From assembly GCF_023716565.1 (NCBI RefSeq), contig NZ_CP071848.1, positions 2,666,001-2,730,000 of the forward strand: a DNA stretch of 64,000 nt, read 5' to 3'. This DNA is from Vibrio sp. SCSIO 43136. Lineage in GTDB: Bacteria > Pseudomonadota > Gammaproteobacteria > Enterobacterales > Vibrionaceae. Below, in pieces: positions 20,394-30,611 of the stretch. The notes beneath the pieces are model-generated. The model did no database searches, was not told the DNA's origin, and saw only the letters and a program-made list of their open reading frames with translations. How positions within the stretch are numbered: position 1 is the stretch's first letter; every line of letters begins with the position of its first letter. Position numbers and translations under genes: made by a program.

Positions 20394-21653
20394 ATGGATA
20401 TCTTAGCTAATTACGGCACGTATATTATTCTGATTGCTGCAATGTTCGGCTTTCTTATGGCAATCGGTATCGGTGCCAATGACGTAGCTAACGCGATGGG
20501 AACCTCAGTAGGTTCTAAAGCTCTGACCGTAAAACAAGCGATCATCATTGCGATGATCTTCGAATTTGCTGGCGCATACCTTGCTGGTGGTGAAGTAACT
20601 GACACCATTCGTAAAGGCGTTATCGAAACCTCTCTATTTGCCGACAAACCGGATGTACTGGTGTTCGGCATGATGTCTTCCCTATTGGCTGCTGGTACTT
20701 GGCTACTGCTTGCCTCTTACATGGGTTGGCCAGTATCGACTACTCACTCAATCATCGGTGCGATCATCGGTTTTGCGTGTGTATCTGTAGGTACTGAAGC
20801 TGTGGACTGGGGCTCAGTTCAAGGCATCGTAGGCAGCTGGATCATCACACCTCTTATCTCTGGCCTGTTTGCTTATGCGATTTTTGTCAGTGCGCAGCGC
20901 CTAATATTTGATACCGAGAACCCACTATTCAACGCTAAGCGTTTTGTGCCTGTTTACATGTTCATCACCACCATGGTAATTGCATTGGTGACCATCAAGA
21001 AAGGTCTAAAACACGTAGGTTTGCACCTTTCAAATGGCGAAGCGTGGATGTGGTCTGCGGGTGTCTCTGGCATCATCATGGTCGGTGGCTACCTGTACAT
21101 TCAAAAACGTTTCTCTGCGAGCGAAGACGACCATAGCTTTGCGGGTGTTGAAAAAGTATTTAGCGTACTCATGGTTATCACCGCCTGTGCGATGGCATTT
21201 GCCCACGGCTCTAACGATGTAGCAAATGCTATTGGCCCACTGTCTGCGGTAGTATCGACAGTTGAGCACATGGGTGAAATCACTGCGAAGAGCTCTATCG
21301 CATGGTGGATTCTTCCACTAGGTGGTTTTGGTATCGTGGTTGGTCTAGCAACGCTAGGCCATAAAGTAATGGCAACCGTAGGTACTGGTATTACGGAACT
21401 GACACCAAGTCGTGGTTTTGCAGCGCAGCTAGCGACTGCTTGTACCGTGGTATTAGCATCAGGTACTGGCCTACCAATCTCTACCACTCAAACCCTAGTG
21501 GGTGCAGTTTTGGGTGTTGGTTTTGCTCGTGGTATCGCAGCGCTTAACATGGGCGTGGTACGCAACATCGTGGCATCTTGGGTGGTCACTCTACCAGCGG
21601 GCGCATTGCTGGCAGTGGTATTCTTCTTCGGCCTACAAAGTATGTTTGCTTAA
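20394..21653 (+). CDS. pit: Inorganic phosphate transporter, Pit family
   Basis: This 419-residue inner-membrane permease imports metal-phosphate using the proton gradient. The two inverted halves each carry the hallmark motif: GIGANDVANAMGTSVGS near residue 23 and AHGSNDVANAIGPL in the second half. About ten hydrophobic helices can be counted. I choose the ATG at 20394 (MDILANYGTY), with AGGTG about six bases upstream, rather than the in-frame codon at 20367. It is co-transcribed with the upstream DUF47 protein and ends at a clear hairpin. Whether it prefers phosphate over arsenate or sulfate cannot be seen. Confidence 0.93.
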   Translation: MDILANYGTYIILIAAMFGFLMAIGIGANDVANAMGTSVGSKALTVKQAIIIAMIFEFAGAYLAGGEVTDTIRKGVIETSLFADKPDVLVFGMMSSLLAAGTWLLLASYMGWPVSTTHSIIGAIIGFACVSVGTEAVDWGSVQGIVGSWIITPLISGLFAYAIFVSAQRLIFDTENPLFNAKRFVPVYMFITTMVIALVTIKKGLKHVGLHLSNGEAWMWSAGVSGIIMVGGYLYIQKRFSASEDDHSFAGVEKVFSVLMVITACAMAFAHGSNDVANAIGPLSAVVSTVEHMGEITAKSSIAWWILPLGGFGIVVGLATLGHKVMATVGTGITELTPSRGFAAQLATACTVVLASGTGLPISTTQTLVGAVLGVGFARGIAALNMGVVRNIVASWVVTLPAGALLAVVFFFGLQSMFA

Positions 21654-21697
21654 TCCAAACTGTTAAATTGATGTCATATTTGACTCAAATGCACAGA

Positions 21698-21724
21698 AAG
21701 GGAGGCTTAGCCTCCCTTCTTTAT
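21698..21724 (+). terminator. pit terminator
   Basis: AAGGGAGGC and GCCTCCCTT form a 9-bp stem with a TTA loop, followed by CTTTATT. Confidence 0.85.
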
Positions 21725-21803
21725 TGCACCTTCGAATAAAACTCCTTACTATTCCTCACATCTTGGTTCTTCACCTACCGCGAATACAACAAAGGGATAT
21801 ACC

Positions 21804-22415
21804 GTGAAAAAACTGATTAGCCTAGTGATGGTTGCGCTATTCTTTGCCCCACTTAGCTATGCTCAAGAGCGCTACATTTCTGACAACCTTTTCACTTACA
21901 TGCATGCGGGCCCGAGCAACAAGTTCCGTATTCTTGGCAGCGTAAACGCTGGTGAGAAAGTCAACCTAGTGGATGCCAACAAAGAGTCTGGCTACAGCCA
22001 AGTGATCGATTCAAAAGGCCGTAAAGGTTGGGTTCAAACTAAATTTGTCTCTGCTACCCCAAGCATAGCGATTCGTCTTCCAGCGTTAGAAAAAGAGCTT
22101 TCTGAAGTGAAAGAGAAACTGGCTAACGCTAATCAAAATGCTAACCGTGAAAAAGAAGGTCTAGTTGCCTCTCTTGAAGCACGTAACGAGCAAATCAAAG
22201 AGCTTGAAAATAATCATAGTGAGATGAATGCTCAGCTTATCGCCTCACAAGAGGAGGTTCGCGAGCTGCGCGCTAAGCTAGACACTCAAAAAGAAGATCT
22301 ACTGCTGAAATACTTTATGTACGGTGGTGGTGTGGCAGGATTTGGCTTGCTACTGGGTCTGCTACTTCCACATCTAATGCCGCGTAAACGTAAATCTCCT
22401 GCGGGTTGGGCGTAA
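21804..22415 (+). CDS. ygiM: TIGR04211 family SH3 domain / coiled-coil membrane protein
   Basis: This 203-residue exported protein matches E. coli YgiM in layout. It has a signal peptide (MKKLISLVMVALFFAPLSYA), a bacterial SH3 domain at about 22-90 (NLFTYMHAGPSNKFRILG, then GRKGWVQTKF), a coiled coil at about 95-165, and a C-terminal membrane helix followed by the basic tail PRKRKSPAG. The start is GTG with AGGG about seven bases upstream. Bacterial SH3 domains often bind cell-wall peptides, but no function is established. E. coli carries ygiM between ygiF and cca, so the neighbourhood is conserved around the DUF47-pit and gspAB insertions. A tandem repeat follows its stop codon. Confidence 0.9.
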   Translation: MKKLISLVMVALFFAPLSYAQERYISDNLFTYMHAGPSNKFRILGSVNAGEKVNLVDANKESGYSQVIDSKGRKGWVQTKFVSATPSIAIRLPALEKELSEVKEKLANANQNANREKEGLVASLEARNEQIKELENNHSEMNAQLIASQEEVRELRAKLDTQKEDLLLKYFMYGGGVAGFGLLLGLLLPHLMPRKRKSPAGWA

Positions 22416-22420
22416 GATTT

Positions 22421-22455
22421 CGGTAATCGGTAATCGGTAATCGGTAATCGGTAAT
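22421..22455. repeat. Heptanucleotide tandem repeat, 5 x CGGTAAT
   Basis: Five perfect copies of CGGTAAT start five bases after the ygiM stop and end about 12 bases before the terminator hairpin. The unit shares the pattern CGG-pyrimidine-purine-A-weak with the array at 17609, and the position relative to stop and terminator is the same. Confidence 0.97.
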
Positions 22456-22467
22456 CGACAAAATACT

Positions 22468-22505
22468 AAAAATGCCACTCTGGAAATCCAGAGTGGCATT
22501 TTTTA
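22468..22505. terminator. Bidirectional terminator between ygiM and gspB
   Basis: A 17-bp perfect stem (AAAAATGCCACTCTGGA and its complement) with a two-base centre lies between two convergent genes and has A/T runs on both sides. Confidence 0.93.
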
Positions 22506-22510
22506 TTGGT

Positions 22511-23161
22511 TTACTTCCATTCGTAGAGCGCTGGGATTTCTATTTCTTGCCCCTCGAACTTAACGACGACACTGCGTGGTGTGATGGTGGTGAGTTGCAC
22601 CAGCGGCGTTATCCACTGCCCTTGATGCACTTCCTTATCGTTTACTTTTACCCAGCGATTGGCTTCTGATGAAACGTACATATGGGTTTGCAGATTCATC
22701 GCAGGCAACCGTCCTTGATACTTATCAAGGTTATCTAAAAGTGCGATCACCTCTCCCGATTGCGCTTGAGATTGAGTTGTTGGCAATACTGGTGGTTCAG
22801 GCTGCGCCATCAAGCTCTCAACTCGAGAGGCTAATTCCGGTGAAAGCTCGCTTAAATCCAGATCGTCCAAGTCAAAGCTCTGCTCAGCACTAGATGACTC
22901 TTGAGGTAACATCTCGGATTGAGTTTGCATCTTAGGTGCAGCATTAGCCGCTACAGCAGTCACTCTTTGCAACGAAAGTTTCTTGGTCACCGTCAAAGGT
23001 GCAAGTGGTGCGAGATCCAAAGAAGAAACGGTGGCTAAGTGGCGATAATGTACTTGCGGCTCAACTGACTGTGGTTGGTGCGCCATGTGTTGCCAACTTA
23101 GCACCCCAGCAACCGCCAAAGGTGGCAGAAGCGCAATGGCAATACAACTTAGCTTGTTCAT
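22511..23161 (-). CDS. gspB: General secretion pathway protein B (ExeB-like)
   Basis: This 216-residue inner-membrane protein has one N-terminal helix ([19 protein letters not shown]), a proline- and glutamine-rich periplasmic linker, and a conserved C-terminal GspB domain (about 155-216; YVSSEANRWVKVNDKEVHQG, then VVVKFEGQEIEIPALYEW). With GspA it helps the type II secretion secretin pass and assemble through peptidoglycan. Its start overlaps the gspA stop by four bases. The main gsp operon is not in the window, as is usual when gspAB form a separate operon. Confidence 0.9.
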   Translation of the reverse strand: MNKLSCIAIALLPPLAVAGVLSWQHMAHQPQSVEPQVHYRHLATVSSLDLAPLAPLTVTKKLSLQRVTAVAANAAPKMQTQSEMLPQESSSAEQSFDLDDLDLSELSPELASRVESLMAQPEPPVLPTTQSQAQSGEVIALLDNLDKYQGRLPAMNLQTHMYVSSEANRWVKVNDKEVHQGQWITPLVQLTTITPRSVVVKFEGQEIEIPALYEWK

Positions 23162-24759
23162 TGCTTAGCCCCCGTCAACGTTGGAGCTTGCGAGTTAACG
23201 TAGCTATCGAGCACCATCAGTGTCTTGTTGCCAACAATGCCGTCAACATCTAGCCCATGCAGAGTTTGGAATCGCTCAACTTGTTGATGCAACTGGTTGT
23301 TAAATACTTGCCCAGTCACACTCGCTTCATTAAGCGCCTGTGCTAGCGCTTGTGCGAAGCGCTCAACCGCTTCACCTCGGTAACCCCGCTTCAACACCTG
23401 GTCGATTTCAGTAAACCAAACCATTTGATACTGAGATGGCCAATGCTGCTCTAACCATTGACGAGACAAAGTCACCTGACTATCTCCAATAACAAGCTGT
23501 GCATTTTGCGTATCCAAACGGGTCAAAATTGCACTCACCGAGTAGCCCTCTAAACTCAACTCAAACAGCACCGGACGATTATAATCGAGTACGTCCTCTA
23601 AACTTCCGAAGAGCTCACTGCAATGAAATCCGCCGACATCAATGGTGTCACACACCGCTTGTTCTGCTGTGGCTTGCATGCCCCATAAGGCAAACACTGT
23701 TTGTATGGCGCTTATAGAATCCCACTCTGAGGTCAACGCTTGCGCTATCACCGATTCTAGCACTTGCTGCTCACTCACCACGGTTTCAATCACTTCCACC
23801 TGCGGTTCAGTTTGGTAGTGAGTTTCGAGCGCCGTTGGCAGCAATGCGTAGACACCAGCACACAAGCCCAAACCGACCAACGCACTTATCAGTTTTGGGG
23901 AACGAAGTGGATTAAAAGAGATAGCAGACTGGCGATTAGGCACGTACTGAAATTCCAACACCTCTTCACATGCCTTATCCATTAGCTTAGGACCAACGTC
24001 TTTCAGCCCTTGTTGATACGCCATTTGCAAAGCACGGTCACAAATCAAATTGATAAGCCGCGGCACCCCTTGACTGGCTTTAGCAACCTTACGGCAGGCG
24101 CTATCAGAAATCAGACCGACCTTGCCACCTGCGGTATTAATGCGAAATGAAATATAAGCCAATGTTTCTGCTGGAGTAAACGGTAATAAGTGATAGCGCC
24201 CGGTAATACGTTGGGCAAGCTGCCTTAACTGAGGGGTTTGTAATTTCGCTTGTAACTCAGGCTGCCCGACGAGTACTACTTTAAGCAGTTTTTGTTCATC
24301 ACTTTCAAGGTTGGTCAGCAATCTAAGCTGCTCTAACACCGTCACTGATAGGTGCTGCGCTTCATCAATGATCACTAGTACTTGATGCCCACAGCTATGG
24401 CGCTGTTTCAAAAATTGATGAATGGCTTTAGACAGCACTTTTAAAGAAGCCTGTTCTGGGTAGCTCAGACCAAATTCATCACAGATAGCTTCGAGAAGGT
24501 CTGTCTCAGAATAAGTAGGATTGAGCAGCATCGCCGTCTCGATTGATTGATCATCACTCAAATCACTCAGCAAAGATTTGGAAACCAAGGTTTTCCCTGT
24601 ACCAACTTCGCCTGTGAGCATAGCCAACCCGCCGCCCGTAGATAGACCTGCGGTCAGTTGAGTGATCGCCTCTTTGTGGCGCTGGCTTTGAAACAGAAAT
24701 TTTCTATTCGGTACGATAGAAAATGGCTCTTCATTGAAGCCAAAAAAATCCTTATACAT
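23158..24759 (-). CDS. gspA: General secretion pathway ATPase GspA (ExeA-like)
   Basis: The 533-residue protein has a cytoplasmic AAA+ ATPase domain (about 1-270: Walker A GEVGTGKT, Walker [13 protein letters not shown]), one membrane helix (about 285-305, [17 protein letters not shown]), and a periplasmic part ending in a peptidoglycan-binding domain (about 470-525, [15 protein letters not shown]). Between them lies a region of about 110 residues with two cysteines and [15 protein letters not shown] that looks like a degenerate C39-peptidase-like fold. It powers secretin placement for type II secretion together with GspB, to which it is translationally coupled. Divergent from cca. Confidence 0.92.
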   Translation of the reverse strand: MYKDFFGFNEEPFSIVPNRKFLFQSQRHKEAITQLTAGLSTGGGLAMLTGEVGTGKTLVSKSLLSDLSDDQSIETAMLLNPTYSETDLLEAICDEFGLSYPEQASLKVLSKAIHQFLKQRHSCGHQVLVIIDEAQHLSVTVLEQLRLLTNLESDEQKLLKVVLVGQPELQAKLQTPQLRQLAQRITGRYHLLPFTPAETLAYISFRINTAGGKVGLISDSACRKVAKASQGVPRLINLICDRALQMAYQQGLKDVGPKLMDKACEEVLEFQYVPNRQSAISFNPLRSPKLISALVGLGLCAGVYALLPTALETHYQTEPQVEVIETVVSEQQVLESVIAQALTSEWDSISAIQTVFALWGMQATAEQAVCDTIDVGGFHCSELFGSLEDVLDYNRPVLFELSLEGYSVSAILTRLDTQNAQLVIGDSQVTLSRQWLEQHWPSQYQMVWFTEIDQVLKRGYRGEAVERFAQALAQALNEASVTGQVFNNQLHQQVERFQTLHGLDVDGIVGNKTLMVLDSYVNSQAPTLTGAKQ

Positions 24760-24815
24760 TAACTGCTCTCTTCGCTAAGATTCTGGCAAATTACCACCGC
24801 AAGAAGGAAAGTAAA

Positions 24816-26063
24816 GTGTCTCAACCAAATATGCCGCAAAACGGGCAAACCTACCTCGTTGGAGGTGCGGTACGTGACAAGCTTCTCGGTCTTAAGGTAC
24901 ACGACAAAGATTTTGTCGTAGTCGGCAGCACGCCAGAGCAAATGCTGGCGCAAGGCTTCCAAGCGGTGGGTAAAGACTTTCCTGTTTTTCTGCACCCAAA
25001 AACACACCAAGAGTTTGCGCTGGCAAGAACCGAGCGTAAGTCTGGCCACGGCTATACCGGTTTTGAATGCCATTTTTCCCAAGATGTCACCTTAGAAGAA
25101 GACTTGATCCGCCGAGACCTCACCATTAATGCTATAGCAGAGTCTGAATCAGGCGAATTAATTGATCCTTATGGCGGGCAGAAAGATCTTGAGTGTCGCA
25201 CCTTACGCCACGTATCCGATGCTTTCATTGAAGATCCGCTGCGAGTGCTGCGAGTGGCACGTTTCGCCGCTAAATTGGCTCCGCTCGGATTTACCATTGC
25301 CGACGAAACACTCGAACTGATGCGTCAAATCGCCCACAGCGGTGAGCTGGACCATCTGACTCCAGAACGTGTTTGGCAAGAATGGTATAAATCCTTAGTA
25401 ACCGACAGTCCACACACCTTTCTTCAAGTGCTAAGAGATTGCGACGCTCTCAAAGTAGTATTGCCTGAGTTTGATCAACTGTTTGGTGTGCCTCAGCCAG
25501 AGATTTGGCACCCTGAAATCGACACAGGTATCCATACTCTTATGGTGGCGGAACAAGCCGCATTGATGACTAGCGATCCCGTGATCCGTTTTTGCGCCCA
25601 AGTGCATGACCTTGGCAAAGGCATCACCCCCAAAGAAGAATGGCCAAGCCATAAAATGCACGGTCACACAGGCCAGCGATTGATCAAAGCCTTGTGCGAG
25701 CGCATTCGGGTCCCTAATGACTTTCGAGATGCAGCGGTGATGGTTTGCGCCGAGCACACCAATGTACACCGAGCCGATGAGCTTAAGCCAACCACGTTTG
25801 TTAAGGTCTTCAATCGTATTGATGTGTGGCGTAAACCTGTACGCTTTGAACAGCTAATGCAATCGTGCTGCGCTGATCACCGTGGTCGTACCGGGTTTGA
25901 AGGTACTCATTATCCTCAGCAAGTCCTGTTCGAAACGGCCTATGCAGCAGCAAGCCAAGTAGAAGTGAAGGCGGTAGTGGCTGATGGCTTTAAAGGCCCA
26001 GCGATTCGTGAAGAGCTAGATAAAAGAAGAGCCGCAGCAATTGCTACGGCTCTAAACAGATAA
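24816..26063 (+). CDS. cca: Multifunctional CCA-adding enzyme
   Basis: This class II tRNA nucleotidyltransferase adds or repairs the 3' CCA end. The 415-residue protein has the nucleotidyltransferase signature [13 protein letters not shown] with the catalytic DxD in HDKDFVVVG, the RRDLTINA segment that selects bases, and a C-terminal HD phosphohydrolase domain ([18 protein letters not shown]), as in the E. coli long form. The start is GTG at 24816 with AAGGA about nine bases upstream; an ATG at 24831 is possible. The last codons contain an inverted repeat (AGAGCCG...CGGCTCT, 26030-26053) that may aid termination against the convergent uppP, only 21 bases away. Confidence 0.96.
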   Translation: MSQPNMPQNGQTYLVGGAVRDKLLGLKVHDKDFVVVGSTPEQMLAQGFQAVGKDFPVFLHPKTHQEFALARTERKSGHGYTGFECHFSQDVTLEEDLIRRDLTINAIAESESGELIDPYGGQKDLECRTLRHVSDAFIEDPLRVLRVARFAAKLAPLGFTIADETLELMRQIAHSGELDHLTPERVWQEWYKSLVTDSPHTFLQVLRDCDALKVVLPEFDQLFGVPQPEIWHPEIDTGIHTLMVAEQAALMTSDPVIRFCAQVHDLGKGITPKEEWPSHKMHGHTGQRLIKALCERIRVPNDFRDAAVMVCAEHTNVHRADELKPTTFVKVFNRIDVWRKPVRFEQLMQSCCADHRGRTGFEGTHYPQQVLFETAYAAASQVEVKAVVADGFKGPAIREELDKRRAAAIATALNR

Positions 26064-26084
26064 CCGATTTGGGTTGATGACGGT

Positions 26085-26888
26085 TTACGCCATCATCAGC
26101 CATGCAAATAGACCAAAACCTAGAATCAGGCGATAAATCACAAACGGTAGCATACCCATGCGTGAAATAAGCTTTAGGAAGTAATGGATACAGATATAAG
26201 CGCTGACGAACGACGTCGCCACACCTGCCATTAATACGCCTAAATCAACCGCTTCACCGCTAGTCACCAATTTAAGTCCTAGGTAGCCACCCGCCAACGT
26301 GATGATAGGGATCGACATCAAGAATGAAAAACGTGCCGCCGCTTCACGGGTAAAGCCAAGATAAAGCGCTGCGGTAATCGTTGCGCCTGAACGAGATGTA
26401 CCCGGGATCATTGCCAGTGCTTGTGCGATGCCAACAAACAGGGCTTTCTTGGTGTCCATTTTATATTCATCATCTTTTAGCGGCGACTTAACGTCAACCC
26501 ACCATAGCAGCAGAGCAAATACCACGGTTGTGGTGGCTATCACCCATGGGCTACGCAAATACAGCTCTATGATGTCTTTCATGAACAGACCAAACAAACA
26601 GGCAGGAATCGTGGCGAGTACGATCATCCATGCCAATTTAGCTTCTTTACTGCGATCGCCTTTAAACATAGAGCCAAACAGCGCTGCAAATAAAGTGATC
26701 ACTTCTTGACGGAAGTAGATCACCACCGCCATCAGGGTCCCGACATGCACGGCAACGTCAAACGCTAGCCCCTGATCGTCCCAACCCAAAATGGCCGACG
26801 GCAAGATAAGGTGAGCAGAACTAGAAATGGGAAGAAACTCTGTCAAACCTTGGATCAAGGCCAGCATAAAGGCTTCAAAATAACTCAT
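26085..26888 (-). CDS. uppP: Undecaprenyl-diphosphatase
   Basis: UppP (BacA) dephosphorylates undecaprenyl pyrophosphate to recycle the cell-wall carrier lipid. The 267-residue polytopic protein has both catalytic motifs: [17 protein letters not shown] near the N-terminus and [17 protein letters not shown] in the middle, with about eight membrane helices. It lies 2 bases after folK on the same strand, so it is third in a folB-folK-uppP run. High dosage of the family gives bacitracin resistance. Confidence 0.97.
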   Translation of the reverse strand: MSYFEAFMLALIQGLTEFLPISSSAHLILPSAILGWDDQGLAFDVAVHVGTLMAVVIYFRQEVITLFAALFGSMFKGDRSKEAKLAWMIVLATIPACLFGLFMKDIIELYLRSPWVIATTTVVFALLLWWVDVKSPLKDDEYKMDTKKALFVGIAQALAMIPGTSRSGATITAALYLGFTREAAARFSFLMSIPIITLAGGYLGLKLVTSGEAVDLGVLMAGVATSFVSAYICIHYFLKLISRMGMLPFVIYRLILGFGLFAWLMMA

Positions 26889-26890
26889 GG

Positions 26891-27385
26891 TTAGAATTCA
26901 CTATCAGAAAGTTGAAGATCCACTGGGGTCAGTGAATCGTAATCGAGCAGCTGATGGATCTCGCGCACCGAGCGACCATCGGCTGGGATAATAAGATCAG
27001 GGCAAAGCTCAAACAGCGGCTGAACGACAAAAGGGTATTTGAACACATCGTCTCTAGGCAATTGAGGCTTGCTCTCTCGCACCACATCGTCATACAGCAA
27101 AATATCGAGATCGAGCGTGCGATCTTGTAGTGACTGCGCATCTAGCGTACGTCCCCACTTATATTCAATTTGCTTGAGCGTTGTGGCAAGCTCATTAAGC
27201 GACAATGACGTTTTCATCTCAACCACAAGATTGTAAAAATCTTTGCTATCAAAGCCTAACGAAGGGCACTCATAGGTGGTTGACACTTTTAGCTCAGTTC
27301 CAATGAGCCCAAGCTCTTCAATACCCGCTAGCACATGTTTACGCCGCTCAATATTGGACCCTACGCCAATATAGGTGGTGCTCAT
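26891..27385 (-). CDS. folK: 6-hydroxymethyl-7,8-dihydropterin pyrophosphokinase
   Basis: FolK transfers pyrophosphate from ATP to hydroxymethyl-dihydropterin in folate synthesis. The 164-residue protein shows the N-terminal [15 protein letters not shown], the pterin-binding [10 protein letters not shown] region, and the catalytic signature [13 protein letters not shown]. The ATG at 27383-27385 overlaps the folB stop by four bases. A second folK near panB is common in related bacteria and cannot be checked here. Confidence 0.95.
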   Translation of the reverse strand: MSTTYIGVGSNIERRKHVLAGIEELGLIGTELKVSTTYECPSLGFDSKDFYNLVVEMKTSLSLNELATTLKQIEYKWGRTLDAQSLQDRTLDLDILLYDDVVRESKPQLPRDDVFKYPFVVQPLFELCPDLIIPADGRSVREIHQLLDYDSLTPVDLQLSDSEF

Positions 27386-27741
27386 CGAGTTCCTCGCTCA
27401 ATCACAACACCGACACTGCGAGCCTGTGCAACCGCGCCCGGCTTCGCTAAGCGGATCTTCACCCAAGGCACTTGAAACTGTTGCTGGATGATCTGTGCTA
27501 CTTCTTCAGCCACTCGCTCCACCAACAGGAATCGGCCTTGTTCGATATGGTTTAACACCGCTTCACTCACTTTTGAGTAATCTAGCGCATCAACTACGTC
27601 ATCACTTTGACCAGCAGGACGATTGTCATGAGCCATTTCAATGTCCAGAACAAGTTTTTGTTTGATTTCTTGTTCCCAGTCATACACACCAATGGTGGTG
27701 ATAACTTCAAGTTGTTCGATAAAAACAGTATCTAGCGCCAT
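27382..27741 (-). CDS. folB: Dihydroneopterin aldolase
   Basis: FolB cleaves dihydroneopterin to hydroxymethyl-dihydropterin and glycolaldehyde, giving the FolK substrate. The 119-residue protein has LEVITTIGVYDWE at the N-terminus (containing the conserved Tyr and Glu), ALDYSKVSEAV in the middle, and the catalytic lysine region VKIRLAKPGAV. It is translationally coupled to folK. The upstream 90 bases separate it from divergent plsY and must hold both promoters. Confidence 0.95.
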   Translation of the reverse strand: MALDTVFIEQLEVITTIGVYDWEQEIKQKLVLDIEMAHDNRPAGQSDDVVDALDYSKVSEAVLNHIEQGRFLLVERVAEEVAQIIQQQFQVPWVKIRLAKPGAVAQARSVGVVIERGTR

Positions 27742-27918
27742 TTTTAATCCCTAGTTAACAGATTGACAGGTCGGATACCCATTTTGGGCAAAAACCCGTA
27801 AAATATACCAGAATTTCATTAAATTATACCAATGCCCATCAGCTTCTCTTTTTGCAGTGTGCAAACTAGCGAGTCGATAGAGGGATTGGGATACATATAT
27901 TTAGCTTTAGGGAAAGCC

Positions 27919-28509
27919 ATGTCTGCGATTGCGCTAATCATGATCGTTGCCGCCTATCTGTTAGGCTCGATTTCGAGTGCAGTATTGATCTGTCGGCTGT
28001 TTGGCTTAGAAGACCCACGTAACACAGGCTCGAAAAACCCTGGTGCGACCAATGTGCTGCGCAGTGGTTCTAAACTTGCTGCCGCTTTAGTGCTTTTCTT
28101 CGATATGCTCAAAGGCACCATTCCGGTATGGCTAAGCTGGTACCTTAAAGTGGATGAAGTGCTGCTTGGGTTGATCGCCATCGCTGCTTGTTTGGGTCAC
28201 ATGTATCCGCTCTTTTTCCACTTTAAAGGCGGCAAAGGCGTTGCGACAGCGATTGGCGCTATGGCACCCATGGGACTTGATCTAACTGGAATGCTGATGG
28301 GGTGTTGGCTGTTAGTGGTCGGCATTACCCGTTACTCATCTTTTGCAGCGATTGCGACATCACTGGTTGCTCCACTGTTTACTTGGTGGGTGAGACCAGA
28401 ATTTACTTTACCCGTCTCCATGCTGTGCTGCTTAATCATCTTGCGTCATCACCAAAACATCCGCAGGCTTTTCGAAGGCACCGAGCCTAAAGTGGGTAAA
28501 AAAGTATGA
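27919..28509 (+). CDS. plsY: Glycerol-3-phosphate acyltransferase PlsY
   Basis: PlsY is an inner-membrane enzyme that acylates glycerol-3-phosphate with acyl-phosphate from PlsX. The 196-residue protein has the three family motifs: [14 protein letters not shown] (loop 1), the [14 protein letters not shown] phosphate loop, and [14 protein letters not shown], with about five membrane helices. I choose the ATG at 27919 ([10 protein letters not shown]) because AGGGA lies six bases upstream and the 29 codons before it do not resemble the family. It is divergent from folB, an order shared with E. coli. Confidence 0.95.
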   Translation: MSAIALIMIVAAYLLGSISSAVLICRLFGLEDPRNTGSKNPGATNVLRSGSKLAAALVLFFDMLKGTIPVWLSWYLKVDEVLLGLIAIAACLGHMYPLFFHFKGGKGVATAIGAMAPMGLDLTGMLMGCWLLVVGITRYSSFAAIATSLVAPLFTWWVRPEFTLPVSMLCCLIILRHHQNIRRLFEGTEPKVGKKV

Positions 28510-28512
28510 TCA

Positions 28513-28540
28513 AAAAAGCGAAGCCTAGGCTTCGCTTTTT
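28513..28540. terminator. Bidirectional terminator after plsY
   Basis: A perfect 28-bp palindrome (AAAAAGCGAAGCCTAGGCTT...) centred on TA separates convergent plsY and the alpha/beta hydrolase gene, with T-runs on both strands. Confidence 0.9.
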
Positions 28541-28559
28541 AGTTCTAATAGCCAATCTT

Positions 28560-29366
28560 TTAAGCGTAAACTTTGGCGAGAAAGCCAGTCAACATATCGG
28601 TCACAAACTGCGGATTTTCTAGATTGGCAATATGGCCCGCATTGGGTACTACCACCAACTCACTGCCAGTGATCGCATCATTCATCAAATACGACTCGAA
28701 CACTGGTCGAGGTTTGTCTTGTTGACCTACGGCAATCAATACTGGCAAAGCAAAGTTTTCCAGTGCTTCAAACTGATCTCGGCGGCCAAACACCATTCGA
28801 CCTACTTGAGCCACATCTTTCGCCGCTTGACCTTCTAGTGCACTTAAATAAGCGGCAAAATTCTGCTTGAGCTCTTCTGCTGGAGCATCAGAGAAGAACA
28901 ACGGAACAATCGCTTCCACCAGTGGGGCGGGCACTTGGGCTTTTTCACCAATGGTGTTTAGCATCGAGAAGTATTTAGCATGAGTCACTTCGGGCTCTAA
29001 CCCAACAAAGGTATCCATCAGTACCAATGACTTAACTCGAGCTGGTGCAAGTGAAGTGAGTTCTGCCCCCCACATACCACCAACTGAGAGTCCAACAATC
29101 GAAAATTGCTCCACGTCTAAGTGATCCATCAGCGCCAATAGATCGGCTGCATAGTCACTTAAGGTTCGCGTTTGTGTTGGCAGTGATTGCGACTCACCGT
29201 GAGCCCAAAGATCAGGCACAATGCAACGATAAGATTTGCTTAATTCCGCCACTTGCGGTTGCCACATGTGGCTGTCCCATAAGTAGCTGTGACCAAACAG
29301 AATCACAGGGCCTTGGCCGACATCTTGATAATGCATCGTCTGCCCATGGCGAGTAAAACTAGGCAT
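28560..29366 (-). CDS. Alpha/beta-fold hydrolase
   Basis: This 268-residue soluble hydrolase has the canonical triad. The oxyanion strand is VILFGHSYLWDS, the nucleophile elbow is GLSVGG (Ser about residue 96), and a late His lies in VVPNAGHIANLE. Such proteins include esterases, lactonases and enol-lactone hydrolases, and the substrate cannot be told. I prefer the ATG at 29364-29366 (MPSFTRHGQ), which has AAGGA six bases upstream; the ATG at 29370-29372 directly abuts that AAGGA. It follows tsaD on the minus strand after a terminator. Confidence 0.88.
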   Translation of the reverse strand: MPSFTRHGQTMHYQDVGQGPVILFGHSYLWDSHMWQPQVAELSKSYRCIVPDLWAHGESQSLPTQTRTLSDYAADLLALMDHLDVEQFSIVGLSVGGMWGAELTSLAPARVKSLVLMDTFVGLEPEVTHAKYFSMLNTIGEKAQVPAPLVEAIVPLFFSDAPAEELKQNFAAYLSALEGQAAKDVAQVGRMVFGRRDQFEALENFALPVLIAVGQQDKPRPVFESYLMNDAITGSELVVVPNAGHIANLENPQFVTDMLTGFLAKVYA

Positions 29367-29399
29367 AAACATTCCTTATTTGAACGAATTGACGAGATA

Positions 29400-29429
29400 A
29401 AAAAACAGCGCATCATCGTGATGCGCTGC
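29400..29429 (-). terminator. tsaD terminator
   Basis: On the minus strand CAGCGCATCA, the loop CGA and TGATGCGCTG form a 10-bp stem followed by a run of Ts. Confidence 0.9.
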
Positions 29430-29452
29430 CCTTTATATCTCAAAATAGAAAC

Positions 29453-30469
29453 TTATTTAAGAGGCTCTAGCTGATCGATAGGCCAACGAGGGCGAGCTTC
29501 AACAGACAAATCCGCCACCTCTTGGTTCTTAAGGCGTTGCATGCCCGCATAAGCAATCATAGCGCCGTTATCAGTACAGAACTCGGTGCGAGGATAATAG
29601 ACTTCGCCACCAATCTTGTTCATTAGCGCTTCTAAATCGGCACGCAGCTGCTTGTTAGCACTCACGCCACCAGCGATTACCACGCGCTTCATGCCCGTTT
29701 GCTCTAGCGCTCGTTTACACTTAATCACCAGTGTGGCACAAACCGCTTCTTGGAAGGCATATGCGATATCAGCGCGGGTCTGATCGTCATCACCATTCGC
29801 TGCAATAGTGTTGGCAGCAAACGTTTTAAGGCCGGAGAAACTCATGTCCAGTCCCGGACGATCTGTCATCGGGCGTGGAAACTTAAAGCGACCTGGGGTG
29901 CCGTTTTCCGCCAGACGAGACAGCAATGGACCACCAGGGTAATCCAGCCCCATCAGCTTAGCCGTTTTATCAAACGCCTCTCCTGCTGCATCATCAATTG
30001 ATTCGCCAAGGATCTGATATTCACCAATGCCTTTCACTTCCACGATCATGGTGTGACCACCAGATACCAGTAGTGCGACAAATGGGAACGGCGGTGGATT
30101 ATCTTCCAGCATAGGCGCAAGCAGATGCCCTTCCATGTGATGTACAGGTACTGCCGCCACATCCCAAGCATACGCTAGGCTACGACCAATGGTCGCGCCA
30201 ACCAATAATGCGCCAACCAGACCCGGACCTGCGGTGTAGGCTATGCCATCCAGCTCTTGTGGCGTTACGTTCGCTTCAGCCATCGCCGCTTTAATCAAAG
30301 GAATGGTCTTCTTTACATGGTCACGTGACGCCAACTCTGGCACTACGCCGCCGTAGTCGGCGTGCAGTTTTACTTGACTATACAGCTGATGGGACAATAG
30401 CCCCTGCTCATCATCATAGATGGCGATACCCGTCTCATCACAAGAGGTTTCAATACCTAAAATGCGCAT
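29453..30469 (-). CDS. tsaD: tRNA N6-adenosine threonylcarbamoyltransferase TsaD
   Basis: TsaD transfers the threonylcarbamoyl group to A37 of ANN-decoding tRNAs, working with TsaB and TsaE. The 338-residue ASKHA-fold protein starts [14 protein letters not shown], has the metal-binding [10 protein letters not shown], the ATP-binding [10 protein letters not shown], and the [10 protein letters not shown] motif. I choose the ATG at 30467-30469; the frame extends seven codons upstream without family similarity. It is divergent from rpsU, the classical arrangement. Confidence 0.97.
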   Translation of the reverse strand: MRILGIETSCDETGIAIYDDEQGLLSHQLYSQVKLHADYGGVVPELASRDHVKKTIPLIKAAMAEANVTPQELDGIAYTAGPGLVGALLVGATIGRSLAYAWDVAAVPVHHMEGHLLAPMLEDNPPPFPFVALLVSGGHTMIVEVKGIGEYQILGESIDDAAGEAFDKTAKLMGLDYPGGPLLSRLAENGTPGRFKFPRPMTDRPGLDMSFSGLKTFAANTIAANGDDDQTRADIAYAFQEAVCATLVIKCKRALEQTGMKRVVIAGGVSANKQLRADLEALMNKIGGEVYYPRTEFCTDNGAMIAYAGMQRLKNQEVADLSVEARPRWPIDQLEPLK

Positions 30470-30611
30470 TACGTTCTCGGTCTGATTCAAAATTGGCGTC
30501 AGTTTACCGTTTAGAAAAAAAATTAACCAGTTCTGACTGGGAAAATGCTTTACAAAGGGGTTGTGATCGGATTAAAATTCCGCACCATTTTTGATCAAGC
30601 TGGCTAAACAC

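Noticed and set aside
24759..25082. Minus-strand ORF of 107 codons at the cca start
   Set aside because: It is antisense to the conserved N-terminus of cca and lacks a family.
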